A DNA stretch of 64,000 nucleotides, from contig CM046878.1 of assembly GCA_025667525.1 (NCBI GenBank), positions 97,541,237 to 97,605,236 of the forward strand, given 5' to 3'. The DNA comes from Glebionis coronaria (taxonomy: Eukaryota > Streptophyta > Magnoliopsida > Asterales > Asteraceae). The notes beneath the pieces are model-generated. The model did no database searches and was not told the origin of the DNA. It was given only the letters and a program-made list of their open reading frames with translations. Each line of letters opens with the position of its first letter. Position 1 is the first letter of the stretch. Of this stretch, positions 22,640-34,443 are shown piece by piece. A program made the translations under genes and the position numbers.

Positions 22640-23868
22640 ATGGCCAACAGTTTGTTGTTTATCATAAGTGCATACATTTTCATTCTGTTTTGTTCCCCAA
22701 CTTTAGGAAGCCGACCATATTTCCCTCAGAATGCAACAACTGCAGATCTTCTTGCTGCTTCAAATGCTGATGGCATCTGCAGCTTAATGGTTCAGCCACA
22801 TGGCTACACTTGTGAAGAACACAAAGTGACAACAAAAGATGGTTACGTCTTAAGCTTACAAAGAATACCATTAGGACGTGTAGGTGGTAAGGAGGGCAGT
22901 CGGGTCCCAGTTCTTTTGCAACATGGGTTGTTAATGGTGAGTAACATATTAAACCTTTCATTACTATAAGTATTGGTATATTGTCATTTTAAAGGTAGAG
23001 TAAATATTCTAATGAACCAGGATGGTATAACATGGTTATTGAGTCCACCAGACCAGTCTTTGGCTTTAGTATTAGCCGATGACGATTTTGATGTATGGAT
23101 TGTTAGTTCACGAGGAACTAAATATAGCCGCGGTCATGTATCTCTCAAGCCTGAAGATAAGGTTGGTTTATTCTTCTGTTTATGTGGCATTGAGTATTAA
23201 AATAAGGATATTTGATTTTCTGTTGATGTTACGATACTTTATTGTAGGCTTATATGGGATTGGTCATGGGACGAGTTATCAGCATATGACCTTCCAGCTA
23301 CATTTCAGTATGTTCAAAGCCAAACAGGGCAAAAACTGCACTATGTTGGCCACTCATTGGTGAGACCTCGACTTTTTACACTATTGTCTACTTAAATATG
23401 AATAAACGACAACATTGACTGATTTTCTTCTATTTTGTAGGGAACTTTGACTGCAATGTTGCATTTTCATAAGGAGAGCTTGTAATCATGCTAAGATCTG
23501 CAGCATTACTTAGTCATGTTGCGTATGTGGGCCAGATCACGTCTCCTCTAGGCAGAAATGTTGCTGAAACCTTTATTGCGGAAGTAAAGACTGACAAAAT
23601 TCACTTGGTCAAATTTTATAAAATTATACCAAAATCTAAAATCTGACTATTTTCTTCTTGACAGGCTTTGAAATGGCTAGGACTTCATGAGTTTAATCCA
23701 AGAGGGTAAGACTTGTGATTGTGATAACACCTTTGATGCATGTTTACTTCTTTATTTATTCACAAGGGTGTTTGCTTTATGTGATCAGGGATGTTGTGGC
23801 CAAGTTTCATAAGAAAATCTGTGTGAAACCAGGCATCGATTGTGCTAACTTGTTGAATTCATTCACAG
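22640..23868 (+). pseudogene. triacylglycerol/lysosomal-acid-lipase-like gene, first six exons only, frameshifted
   Basis: Exon 1 (22640-22936) starts with an ATG and a signal-peptide-like [20 protein letters not shown], then [20 protein letters not shown] and VLLQHGLLM. Further exons by GT/AG junctions: 2 (23021-23161, DGITWLL...RGTKYSRGHVSL), 3 (23248-23359, ending YVGHSL), 4 (23441-23583), 5 (23665-23705), 6 (23789-23868). This is the plant acid lipase / triacylglycerol lipase 2 family (alpha/beta hydrolase, secreted or vacuolar). The nucleophile motif GHSLG spans exons 3-4. Breaks: an extra A in exon 3 after AY (near 23254) shifts the frame; exon 4 has a stop after HKESL; everything after LLNSFTG, including the expected catalytic Asp and His region, is missing. 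Introns are retained, so capture was from genomic DNA. It lies inside the proposed Helitron. Confidence 0.88.
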
Positions 23869-25095
23869 GTATGGATCATGTTATGTATGAACGGGCTAAT
23901 ATGGTCAAATCATTATAAAAAGGGACCAGGTTTGAATGTCGACCAGGCAGTCTTTTTAGGCATACAACCTTCGTATATTACTCTACTTTACAATCAGTAA
24001 AATTATATAAAATTTGCAATAATTATTTAAACCTTTTATTTTTTGTGAAAAGTTTAACCTGGACAAAAGTGCGTTTTGCACCCTGTAGGTGAGCAGGTCT
24101 ATTCAACCCGACTATTTGAATAGAACCAATTTGACCCATTTGAGGTTACACTAAACATTGTGAAAGCACTAATTGCATTCTCAAACCTTAACATAGTGGA
24201 CCACTTGTACTCCCTATGAGTGTTCAATATTTTTTTTTCTTATCTTAGGTTCATCTTAATTTAGACCACCTACTTTATAATCATTGCTGTAAACTTTTTC
24301 CCACAAAGGTTGTTGATGTGTATAGGTACACGTATTATTATTCTACGTTCAGTGTTCTGGAAAGAAGTTTAAGAATGATGGTTGGGCTTCTTGGTGGTGT
24401 CTGTTGTGAGTGCGGTGGTTGAGCTTCACCCATAAGCACAAAGTTTGATGGCAGTTTGACAATGCCTATTGGCGGTAGAGGGGCAAGCCCAAAAATTGGC
24501 GGGTCAGTAGAAACTTGAAACCATTTTTACCTATCTCAAAAAGTTACCTTTTTGGCCATTATATTCTTCATAATGAAGAGTTTTTACTCGTCATGACTAA
24601 TATGTTTACTTACCTTATTAGCTTCATAGATGTACACGTTTCCAAAACTCTTATGACATGTACTGTAAGTGTAGTTTATCAGCTCTTAATGTTATTCCAT
24701 TGTCATATGTTTAATTAAGACTACTAAAGAGTGCACTGCATGTTTAAGATTCAAGTGTATGTTCTTAGAAATTTCGCATCGCATTTACCCTTGAATCCAT
24801 GTAAAAAGAATGGCCTTCTGCTTTATTATGTATCCTTAAGTTGTTTATCAGCTCCTAATGTTATTCCTTGAGTCATTAATCATCTTGAGGTTCAAGTTGA
24901 TGTCACGTTACTTCAATTGCATCCTCCGCATAAAATTTGCAAAACACAAAGAATAATTAGACAACTATACTTAAAATCTATTGCATCCATTTTGCTTCGT
25001 GATTTAAGATATGTAGAATATCTAAAAAACATGTTAACTTACTATTTTTTTATCGTTATGAACTTTATCTTACTTAGTACAAATATTTTATTGCC

Positions 25096-25124
25096 ACCCG
25101 CGAAACCCGCGGGTCTATAGTCTA

Positions 25125-25125
<1 letters not shown>
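25096..25125 (+). mobile_element. 3' terminal hairpin and CTAG of the Helitron
   Basis: Stem acccgcg/cgcgggt with a 5-nt loop, 7 bp from CTAG. In rolling-circle Helitrons this hairpin is thought to act as terminator of transposition. Confidence 0.75.

Positions 25126-25185
<60 letters not shown>
25126..25185. repeat. (AT)n microsatellite, right part of split tract
   Basis: A 60-bp pure AT run continuing the tract interrupted at 20800. Confidence 0.95.
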
Positions 25186-25187
<2 letters not shown>

Positions 25188-26980
25188 TTTAGGATCATAT
25201 GAGAACTTTTTAAAATTATAAAAGTAAGAACTTAATTAAAAAGTGACAAGTGGAAATTGACCATTAAATTAAATTTCAAAATGTAAATAAAACAAAAGGG
25301 CAAATTGGGAACTTAGCACATCCCTAATTAAACATAAACGCTTTGTTTTCTTATAAGGAGTAAAAGATTCCACCAGCCCATTTCAATTTATAGTATCTCT
25401 TCATAGACAAAAATACACACACCAAACTCCATTAGAAAAACATAGATCGGTATAAATTTCCCTCTGATCTGCTTCTTAACAGCCGTATCTGCTATTGTTT
25501 TCGGGTATCAGTGTTTGCGCGTTTACAACGGCAGGTTTCGGTTTTTTTTGTTACGGGATGCGCTTTCGTACTGTGTATGCAGTGAGTTACGTTTTCACAT
25601 CGAGTGGAACCGGGTAATAAATCCCATTGATTTGAAATTAGTATTATATATAACTAGTCGGTTTATATCAATGTTGATGGTCTTTTAATCAACGTCCACT
25701 TATGATTCAGAATTTCAAATCTTCATTTTGTTCAAAATTGAAATTAATATTGTATGTAATTATAACAATAAATATTTATTATAAATTGAAATTAATATTA
25801 TATATAATTATAATAATGATTGGTTTTGAAAACAAAAGCTGAAACATGAAAGTGACATGGTAAATTATGTTTCTTTGTTTGATTTTGTATGCTCGTATGT
25901 GTATTGTATAGCCAAGACTGTTTTATACTTAAACGTTTTTTTGCGGTTCATGGGTTTATGATTTTTGCTTTGTGGGTGGCTTAAAAAATGATGTATATTG
26001 TTATTATTTTCCACAGATCTATTTTACTAAGATATGCTAGTTACATTTTGACAGATTCTCTGAAAGTGATGATTTACCATGAATCCATGATGCATCAGCT
26101 ATTCTGATATTTTCGAGACGATGCACCTTCGATACATAAGTTGTTTTCGAAATGATGCATAAGTTATTTCCAAGATGATGTATCACGATGCATCAATTAT
26201 TTTTTAATATAATGCACTACGACGCATTAGTTATTTCCGAGATGATGCAACTCGATACATCCATAATTTCGAGGTGATGCATAAGTTATTTCGAGAATGT
26301 ACCAATGTATCCGCTCATTTAAATGTAACGTGTGTCTCCTCGTTTTAATGTATCAATATATGTTACTTATAAATAATAAAATTTTATCGTTATTTTATCA
26401 AAGCCTTCGTCGTGCATCACTCATGTATCATAAAATTATATCGCCATGTACAAAATTGTATCTCGTAAATATGTTGATGTATCTCGGCATTTTAATGCAT
26501 AAATGTATCATCATTATATATTTTAAACATTCAACGATATTTTATAAGAAGTGTCACCATGTATCATTGAGTCACTTTATATATTATAAAATTAGATAAA
26601 AATGAGCACAAAAATCATGTTATTTAACAAGATATAAGGTAGCGTTGTTATGTTGAAATAAACTCTAGTACAACGCATCCCTAACTGTAGCTTTTTTTTA
26701 TTTGCATGATACTGTATGAATTAAACTTAAAAGGCTTAAATTACTTACTCTGTATAATGATTAAATGTTGCAAATGGTATGATTAGACTTTGACAATAAA
26801 ATCAAACTGTTAATAGTATTTTATTTACTAAAAATTGCTACATTAAAACCTTTATGTTGTAGTTTATTACACAAATGCCATCAATTAATTATTGATCTTA
26901 TTTTATACAAAATAGTAGATCTAACGGTTATGATTGGTTCTCTTTTTTATAATTTTAATTATGCTCTCACAATAACCCTC

Positions 26981-26990
<10 letters not shown>
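25186..26990. mobile_element. non-coding inverted-repeat element 2, flanked by (AT)n
   Basis: The left end (gatttaggatcatatgagaac, then tttttaaaattataaaag) and the reverse complement of the right end (gagagag...ttgtgagagc, then ataattaaaattataaaa) share weak inverted similarity, and (AT)n lies on both sides. It has the same overall plan as element 1 (about 1.8 kb, no ORF, iterated ATGCAT-type words inside) but different sequence. Superfamily unknown. Confidence 0.45.
26080..26330. repeat. degenerate tandem repeat with atgcat and agttatttcgaga words
   Basis: About eight imperfect units of roughly 30 bp, such as gatgcataagttatttcgag, each with a gatgcat or gatgcaa word. It is internal to element 2. 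Confidence 0.75.

Positions 26991-27044
<54 letters not shown>
26991..27044. repeat. (AT)n microsatellite
   Basis: About 54 bp of AT dinucleotides, preceded by a short (CT)n run. Confidence 0.95.
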
Positions 27045-27083
27045 TATTGCAAAACCCGTCTGATGGACGGGTATGACTACTAA
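27045..27083 (+). mobile_element. Helitron 3' terminus (CTAA)
   Basis: A perfect 7-bp hairpin acccgtc/gacgggt (27054-27060 and 27066-27072) is followed 7 bp later by CTAA (27080-27083) and then T. This matches the Helitron CTRR rule. No paired 5' end was assigned. Confidence 0.6.
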
Positions 27084-28195
27084 TTGTCATTTAAATTTGT
27101 AAATATTTGTTTGTAGATTTATCTTTTAGTATACTTGTCTTTTAATATATTCTCAATTGACATGACTTGTATTTGTTATTTAAGTCTTTCAATTACGAAA
27201 ATAAGTGTTCGTAAGTTTTTTTATTTGGGTAAGTATTTGTTTGTATTATTTAAGCATCGTTGGTTATGAAAAACCTTCTTTACTATAGTTGTTTTTTAAT
27301 GAATGATTAGTCGACATAAATTCAAATACATTTTTCCAATCTAACTTGTAAAAGCATCTGTTATGAGAGGTCTAAAAATAGGTTCCAAAAAACTTGATGG
27401 GGATGACATTAACATATCTTATTTGAGACATCTTCACAATGTTATATCTATCATAAAATTTTAAGAAATATATACTTACCGTGTAATGGGTTTTTCTAAT
27501 AAAAATATTTTAAAAAATAAAAAAAATCTAATTTAGAATCAAAGTTTTCATATTTGTTTTCTTCAAAATATTTAGATGATGACGATACATAATGTTCTGA
27601 ACGACAAATCTTAGAAATAGTATAACAAAATAAAATCATCTTATACAAGTCAAAAAAAGTTTGTGCTTCCAATCATAACCCCGGTTGACTCATTCTTTAA
27701 TGAACGGATCGAAATTGCTAAAAATTGCCAAAGATTTATCAAATACAATGTATAAACTTTTTCTACATTTATCAAAGAATAAACAAAAGAGTTTTTTATA
27801 TTAGTACAATAGTAGTTGCGAAAAATATTTAATACTATATGTGCATTTAAAAGTAATTAACACAATATTTTATTCTTATTATTTATTTATTTTAACAATT
27901 TCACAAGTGTACAACATGCTCGTCTTCTTTTTTTTCTTTCGCCAATCATGGTTTCTGAGTTATTGGTCGACTATTTAAAATGGGAAATAATGAACATAGG
28001 ATCTTCTACAATTTGAGACGAAAATAATAGCTACCTAGTATTATCATCGTCAGCTTCTAACTTATCCCTATCATCCTAGTTCACATCATTTATGAAAATG
28101 GAAAGCACAAACTTCGAACTTAAGATGCCCTCAAGTTCCCATGCTGTGGCCAAATGTTAAGGTGCACGTAATATTACAATAACATTTATTTATAT
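27084..28195. other. AT-rich non-coding
   Basis: No ORF, repeat or gene fragment recognised between the Helitron terminus and the golgin relic. Confidence 0.4.
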
Positions 28196-29710
28196 TCATG
28201 AATTTGATTGCTTCCGTTGCTGTCTCACAGTTAGGAGCCTTACCATTGTCTTAACTTCAATAATTTTAGAGGTCAAAGATGTCCATTGTGCTGCATTTCT
28301 GTCATTTTGATGCAAACATAAAAGAGATTCTTGTTCCGTCAAAGAATTCTCGAAAACCTCTCTTCTACACATCAAATCATTAACCTTGCTCCTTTGTATG
28401 TGCAATTGATCGTCTTTGCTTTGTGTCGCTGGTCAAAGAACTTTCAAGTCTGAGATGATAGTTTCAATTTGCTTCTTAAGATTTACACTCATGAACCTGA
28501 TCAATTTTGTTGTCCTCAACATGAACATCACGAATTTCTTCTCAAGAAACTACATAATCTAGCCAAGTCAAGATGTCTTGGATCTCGTCCAAACCCTTTT
28601 TGTCAGTTTCTAGTGCTTGCAAGGAATCACCAGTGCAACGTGTAATTTCATCCCTCAAGAAAGAAACTTCAGAATCCCGTTCTTGAAGTTGAGACTGATG
28701 TTTCTCAACCTCAGACACAAGGATTTCAGACAAATGATGAAGTTCATCAAACTTGCTGACGGTGATAGAAAGCTTCTTTAGAGCTTTGCCACGAGCAGCT
28801 TTAGAACTTTGTAAATCAATATCTTCTAATTCCGTAATTCTGTTTGTCAAATATTCCATTTGAGTATCCTAGCATCTTCATTAAGCGCATGTAATAAAGA
28901 TTCAGCTTCTACAGTCCACAAAATAAAAATAATTAGAAAGAGACGATTATATCATTAAATTTTACAGCTATAGATAGTGTAGGAAAAACTATATATTTAA
29001 CTTTATAAAACGATAACAATGCATTTGTTGAAAAAAATTTCATATATTCAAATGCAACCGACCTCGTGAATCTTTTAGTTCATGCTTACTTGGCATGAAG
29101 AGGTCTAGAATCTTGGACCTCTTCATAATTTAATGCATTTGAGATACATGTTTTTTATAAACTTTTAAAGGATTTATGTATAATGGCAATAGGTTTATAA
29201 AACTAAAAAGTTTAAAAATTAATGACTTTGATGAGTTTTTTTACTTTTGTAGAAGTCTAACATAGTGGATGCTCTATTTTTTTAGCTTTATTGTTAATTA
29301 AGATGTTTATTTTTTTGGAAAATAAAGCTTTTCTAAAAAAACTTGTAGACGTAGATAATTATAGGGAAAATATGCAAAAAAAGCTTAGTTTAATTATTTT
29401 TGGTTTATAAGATACTTATAATACAATACACTGCAAAAAGTGAAAAAAATATAATACAGTTCTTATGTCTCATTGTATGAGTACTGAAGTATGAACAAAA
29501 CTACTACTGTCCTATCAAATATTATCATTGTCTAGTAATAATGTGTAGTAAATGCTAATGTAAATTTATTCATCCAAAAAAATGTATATGCATTCACTGA
29601 TTTACATAAGCAAAAAGATTCAATACGAACCTTTCTTCCTGAGACATTCATGAGTGGATGAAGATTGATGGAAAATTGCATTAAGTAATTTGTTCAGCTC
29701 AGCTGCTCAG
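28196..29710 (-). pseudogene. TNO1-like trans-Golgi golgin (SYP41-interacting protein) 3' exon fragment
   Basis: Read on the minus strand, one exon (about 29710-29631, AELNKLLNAIFHQSSSTHEC) ends at a good donor and joins in frame to the next (28908 down to about 28542; EAESLLHALNEDARIL, then TNRITELEDIDLQSSKAARG, KLSITVSKFDELHHLSEILV, RDSEVSFLRDEITRCT, DILTWLDYVVS). A further part (28405-28196) reads HIQRSKVNDLMCRREVFENS. These blocks recall the C-terminal coiled coil of plant TNO1 proteins, which help trans-Golgi SNARE function and vacuolar trafficking. Breaks: a one-base frameshift after NEDARIL (near 28860), a stop before the SKDDQLHIQRS block (near 28440), and no membrane-anchor exon. Heptad-type charged/leucine spacing supports coiled coil. 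It is a relic, not a working gene. Confidence 0.72.
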
Positions 29711-30499
29711 CTTACTCTTTTGACGAATATCCACAAGTAATCATAAAAACACTATACATGAGGTGCGAAATATTCTCGCAACCTGATTGAATGTGATAAT
29801 AATAAAAGGTAGACATCACAAGTCAGATTTTTAAACTTGGATAATAATATTGTATTCTATGCCTTTAATCAAGCAATCTATGAAGAAAAGGTTTCCGCTA
29901 TCACCATTATATACAGTATCAAATGTTACGACAAAAAACAAAGGGGATGCATGTGTTCCAATCAAGCTTGATACTATTTGGCGCATGTAATCTAAAACCT
30001 AAGAGATCAGTACTATGAAGTTTTGTTACACAACTCACTACATTCATGCCACTAAGGTTCCTTTGCATATGACTGATAAGATTAGAAAGTTCCTATCGCA
30101 GCCTCAAATTGAAAAGCGCATGGTGATGTTGGAAGACACACAGTGTCTTTGGAGCAAATGGCACATCGGAATACACTCTACTGTTGTGTTAAGCAGTTTT
30201 TTAAAAGCTTAAATAGATTGTCTAGTGAAGAGGACTAAACTCAAAGGCTTTCATGTTGAGCTTATTTAGACCTACCAAAACTAACGTTTCTCTGTTGAGA
30301 TCCACCACTAACTGCAACTCTGATATCATCATCAGGATCTATAACATTAATATCAACTGGTTCTTTGTAACTTAGTTTGTTGTGTCCAGGACTCCAGGCT
30401 TATTACAATTTGAACAATTCCCTAAAGACCTACTTTTGACATTCTAATTGAACTAACACCCTCACCTACATCTCCGTTTCTTTTCTTTCCTGCCTTATC

Positions 30500-30538
<39 letters not shown>

Positions 30539-31068
30539 TTTTACTTATCCAGGATTTACTGATTTTGAACATATAAAAAGTTTGTTATAATCAGAGGGTC
30601 TTACCCTAGCCCATTTGTTTATCCCTCCTCCATATCTTTTATTTAATATATAATGTAAGTCTCATGTTAGTTTGAAGATCCAATTATACTCCTAAGTACC
30701 CTAACCATCTTAAAACATTAATTTAAACCCGACTGATTTCAAAACTGTTTTGACCTTCTACTATTGTAACCTGTTTTTGACCCACTTTCAGACCTCCAAT
30801 TTAGTTCTCGTTTCTTGCATTTGAAGGCCAACTCAATTACCTTTCCAGGGGTATTTTTATCCCAACTCAAAAGTGTGTAGAACTCTAGATATGATTAAAA
30901 CAAGTGACCTAAAATTCTTCCCAGTTTTTAAAAATGATTTTCTCATAATTAATCTAATTAATCATACATAAACCCCAATTAAAACCTAAAAACGATTTCC
31001 AATCATAAAAAACCATTAATTACATTATTAATTTCAGATTATTAACAAAACCTAATAAAAATTATGAA
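29711..31068. other. non-coding, with a short (TA)n
   Basis: No gene fragment recognised. A (TA)n run lies at 30505-30537. A 65-codon open frame at 30015-30212 has no recognisable features. Confidence 0.4.
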
Positions 31069-31889
31069 TGTCACACCCTAATCCATCATATTAGGTTACA
31101 TACGTAAATTAAACGTTAATTAAGCATAGTTTTAGTGCATACCTTAAACCATAATTGAATAATTGGGTTTTCTTCATCCACCATTGTTAAACAAGACTGA
31201 TATTAAGTTTGGGAGAAGGAAAAATCGTTTTTGGGGCTAAAGGGATTAGTATGGGTAATTAAAGCAAGTCCAGGAGGCCTAATAGTACTCAAATTGGGCC
31301 CCCTTCTATTCCTTAAGTAAAATTCGGCCCAAAACCAAGTCCAATACCCTATGGCCGACTTTTTCAATTATATACTGTAAAGTAACTACTAATTATTATT
31401 ACCTTAAATTCCCTTAATTTATTTCAGCTCCTAAAGCCTCCGAAACCTCAAAACCGAAAAATAGTCAAATTTACGCGTATACCGTAAAAGACGTAAAAAT
31501 ATACAGTTTTAGAAAAACTCTTAGAATATAATATAAACTATATAGCTAAGTCCTAAATGATTTAAAACCATCCCGTAAATTATTCCCGTGACTAAATACC
31601 TCTTCCGAGACCCCTAAATGCAAAACCCTAAACCGTAAAAATACGATTTTCTATAATACATATACGTATACGTAAAACCACTAAACAACACCATCTCATC
31701 TCATAGTCACTACATTGTGAGCTCATGAACATGAAATCATCACACATCGTTTCACTCACAAGGTACCCCGTACCCGAAACGATATCCAAACCACAACCTA
31801 TACACACCAATTAGCACATAAACACGTAAAGACACGTAACTTGCACAAAATAAAACTAAGTGACGAACCTCAAAACCGCGGTTGTCACA
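31069..31889 (-). repeat. probable LTR of decayed Tekay/Del-like gypsy element 1
   Basis: On the plus strand it runs TGTCACACCC...GGTTGTCACA, so in element orientation it starts TGTGACAACC and ends GGGTGTGACA (TG...CA with short inverted ends). Next to it on the internal side is a purine-rich tract (aggagggagtga on the minus strand, ~31890-31901), as expected at a 3' LTR. The left boundary rests only on the TGTCACACCC end, so it is provisional. Confidence 0.55.
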
Positions 31890-34443
31890 TCACTCCCTCC
31901 TAATAGAAATCTCGTCCCGAGATTTACTCCTTAGGATCAACCACACAACCAACAAATCACATGAGGATACTTGTTCAAAATGAACTCTTCTCATTTCCAT
32001 GTGTACCTTAGTTCATGACTCAATATACCACATATACTAACCAACAATATTTAAATAAATTCCCAAACTCTTGACCTGACAGCCAATAAATCTCACAAAT
32101 TACTCTTTGATAGAACGAAGACTCTTATTAACACAAATTCCGAATAACCGTACATGCAAATACGCATTCATAAACAACATTTACCAATCTTAATACATGA
32201 AATATATCATGTATACCATTCAATTCCCTAGGTAATTCTATACCCATAAGATACTGGTCCAATCTTTCCAAATATCATAAATGGATCTACAAAACTCGTC
32301 ATCAACTTTTCTCTTTTACCAAAACATGCCACCCATTACTATAGGTGAAACTTCCTACATAACTTTGTCACTAAACTCTAGTGATTTCCTCTTTTTCAAC
32401 ATATCATCTCGTGTTACTCTCATCCTTTCCACAAACACCATTTCCACATTAGTAGTCTCTTTCACGAATTTTAGTCCACCATAAGGACAACTCACACTAT
32501 CCTTCCATATAGTGCCTCAAATGGCATTCATCGACTTCTAGTATGATAACTATCATTATATGAAAATTCAGACATCGCTAACGAGTTTCCCACATCCCTC
32601 TAAATCAGTCACCCAAGCTCTCAACACGACTCCTATACTTGTATCAATTTCCCACTTCGTCAATCATTTTCCAATTAGTTGGATATACTCATATCCAATC
32701 ATGTTCATCAACTCCCTTTAGTCCATACCGCAAACTACTTAAAAATTCCAATTTCCTTACACAAGTGACCTATGACGATATTTCACATATTGATTAGTTT
32801 ATCACAACGAGGCTCTTCCAATCCAAATCAACTTATGATCTATACATATCACCAAAAGGATGGTTATCTCAGTTAGTCTATCAACTGCCATCCAAACCCA
32901 TGCTACAACTACTTCCATAAAATTTGGATAAATCATTTGTGGCACCTATACACTTCTTTCTCACTTTTCTCCATGAAAGATTTTTTCCCTGATACTCAAC
33001 ACTTCCTTTATACCTACAAATGTCTTACCTTCAAGGTCATAGTTCTCCTCATCTTGTCTCAGTTAGACCAAGCCCTTCTTCTCTCATGACACATCATATC
33101 TATAACTCCTCAACCATTCGATTATTGATACTAAGCCTTCCAATCAAACAGTATAGGTCAGTACCATTTCCTTTCCACACTACAACAATATTAGCATGCT
33201 TAGTGCCTTAGTCTACTCATTAGGCTATACCAAAGTTTTACCTTCGGTTCCTATCTGGACCTATTTCATTCATGATTCGCATCTATCCACACTTCCTTCT
33301 TCTTCCTCAGCTCATGACATACATCACGATTTTATGCTTCCCCATCATTCAAGTCATCTATACCTCAAAAATTTTCGACGTAGCTTCACTTGTTTTTCCT
33401 CACGATCAGTTCTCCTACTCCCTCCTAATAGGGACAGACTAGAGTTTTATGTGATCCAATGCGGTTCACACTCTCATCTTATACCCATATTAGTTTCCAT
33501 TTGTCTAAACTAAGCCATATTTTAAATTCTTATTCAAATCTCATACTTCTATTTTGATCTTGCACCCAACATGAGGTACTTTCAATCATCATCTTCTAGG
33601 AATACTTGGTTCTCCCTTCCATGGTTCTACCTAATTCCTACACTATCCCGTCCAACAGAAATTCCATACTTCATTCATCAAATCTATGGAAATCGCAAGT
33701 GCATTGGATAATGCATAACTATCTCTTCCAAAGATCTTTCATAACACCTTCACAGAACCGTCTCTCTAATCACTTCTCCATGAACTTATTCAGCTCAGCT
33801 TCACTACTCATTCCTCGATATTGATTGCCACAAAAATTCTATCCGCGTAGTCACTCTACTCCCCTTGTTACCTCCACGAGTTCTTAATCTCCCATGTTAT
33901 GTATTCAATTCATTACGATCCACTAGTTCAGCTCTTTGTAACTCCACTCCGGTACTCGATCTGTCCTTCTTCGTCACGAACCATACGGAGATTCCCAGCA
34001 TAGTGCTTGTCACCTTTCCAGTCCTTGCAACTTCCGCGACTCCTTCAATATCTCTTGCTTCCTTCTAGCAGCCGACACGTAGTCCTTTTAGCTCCTTGAT
34101 TCACGATGTAGCTCTTCACGCACTACTTCTCGTCTCTATGATGTTACCTAGGAACTTCACACTACCCAGTAGCCTCTAACTTCAACTCATCTACCACAAT
34201 ATTTCTAAAGGTACTTCAACCCCTCAATGGCTCACTCTTCCTTACTTGTTGTAATCACCATTAATCAGCCTCCTACCCATCATTCTTTCACATCCATGTT
34301 TTCCTTCACGTGTCTACTAATACCTCGCCTCTATAACTATACCAATTCCATTGCGTGTTATTTGCCCAATCTTTCCATTAGTAGAAAACTTCTACTCTAC
34401 CCTCACATCCGCTGGTACTTTCATCAATCTCCTAATGGTACTT
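31890..34443 (-). pseudogene. decayed Ty3/gypsy pol (integrase to C-terminus), Tekay/Del-like
   Basis: Minus-strand reading shows scattered remnants of gypsy pol in the correct order. Near 32280-32170 an IGPVSYGYRI / ELNGIHDIFHVLRL block matches the integrase C-terminal IGPVAYRL...VHDTFHVSNL region. Near 32590-32490 blocks resembling the WETYL...EFSYN-SYH-S...PFEALYGR stretch occur. Near 32890 VDRLTE matches the VDRLTKSAHF part of the integrase core. Stops and frameshifts are frequent, so no protein can be made. Plus-strand open frames in this interval (e.g. 32281-32484, 33196-33513, 34227-34553) are antisense accidents. The element is cut at 34443 by the Athila-like insertion. Lineage assignment is moderate. 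Confidence 0.7.
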
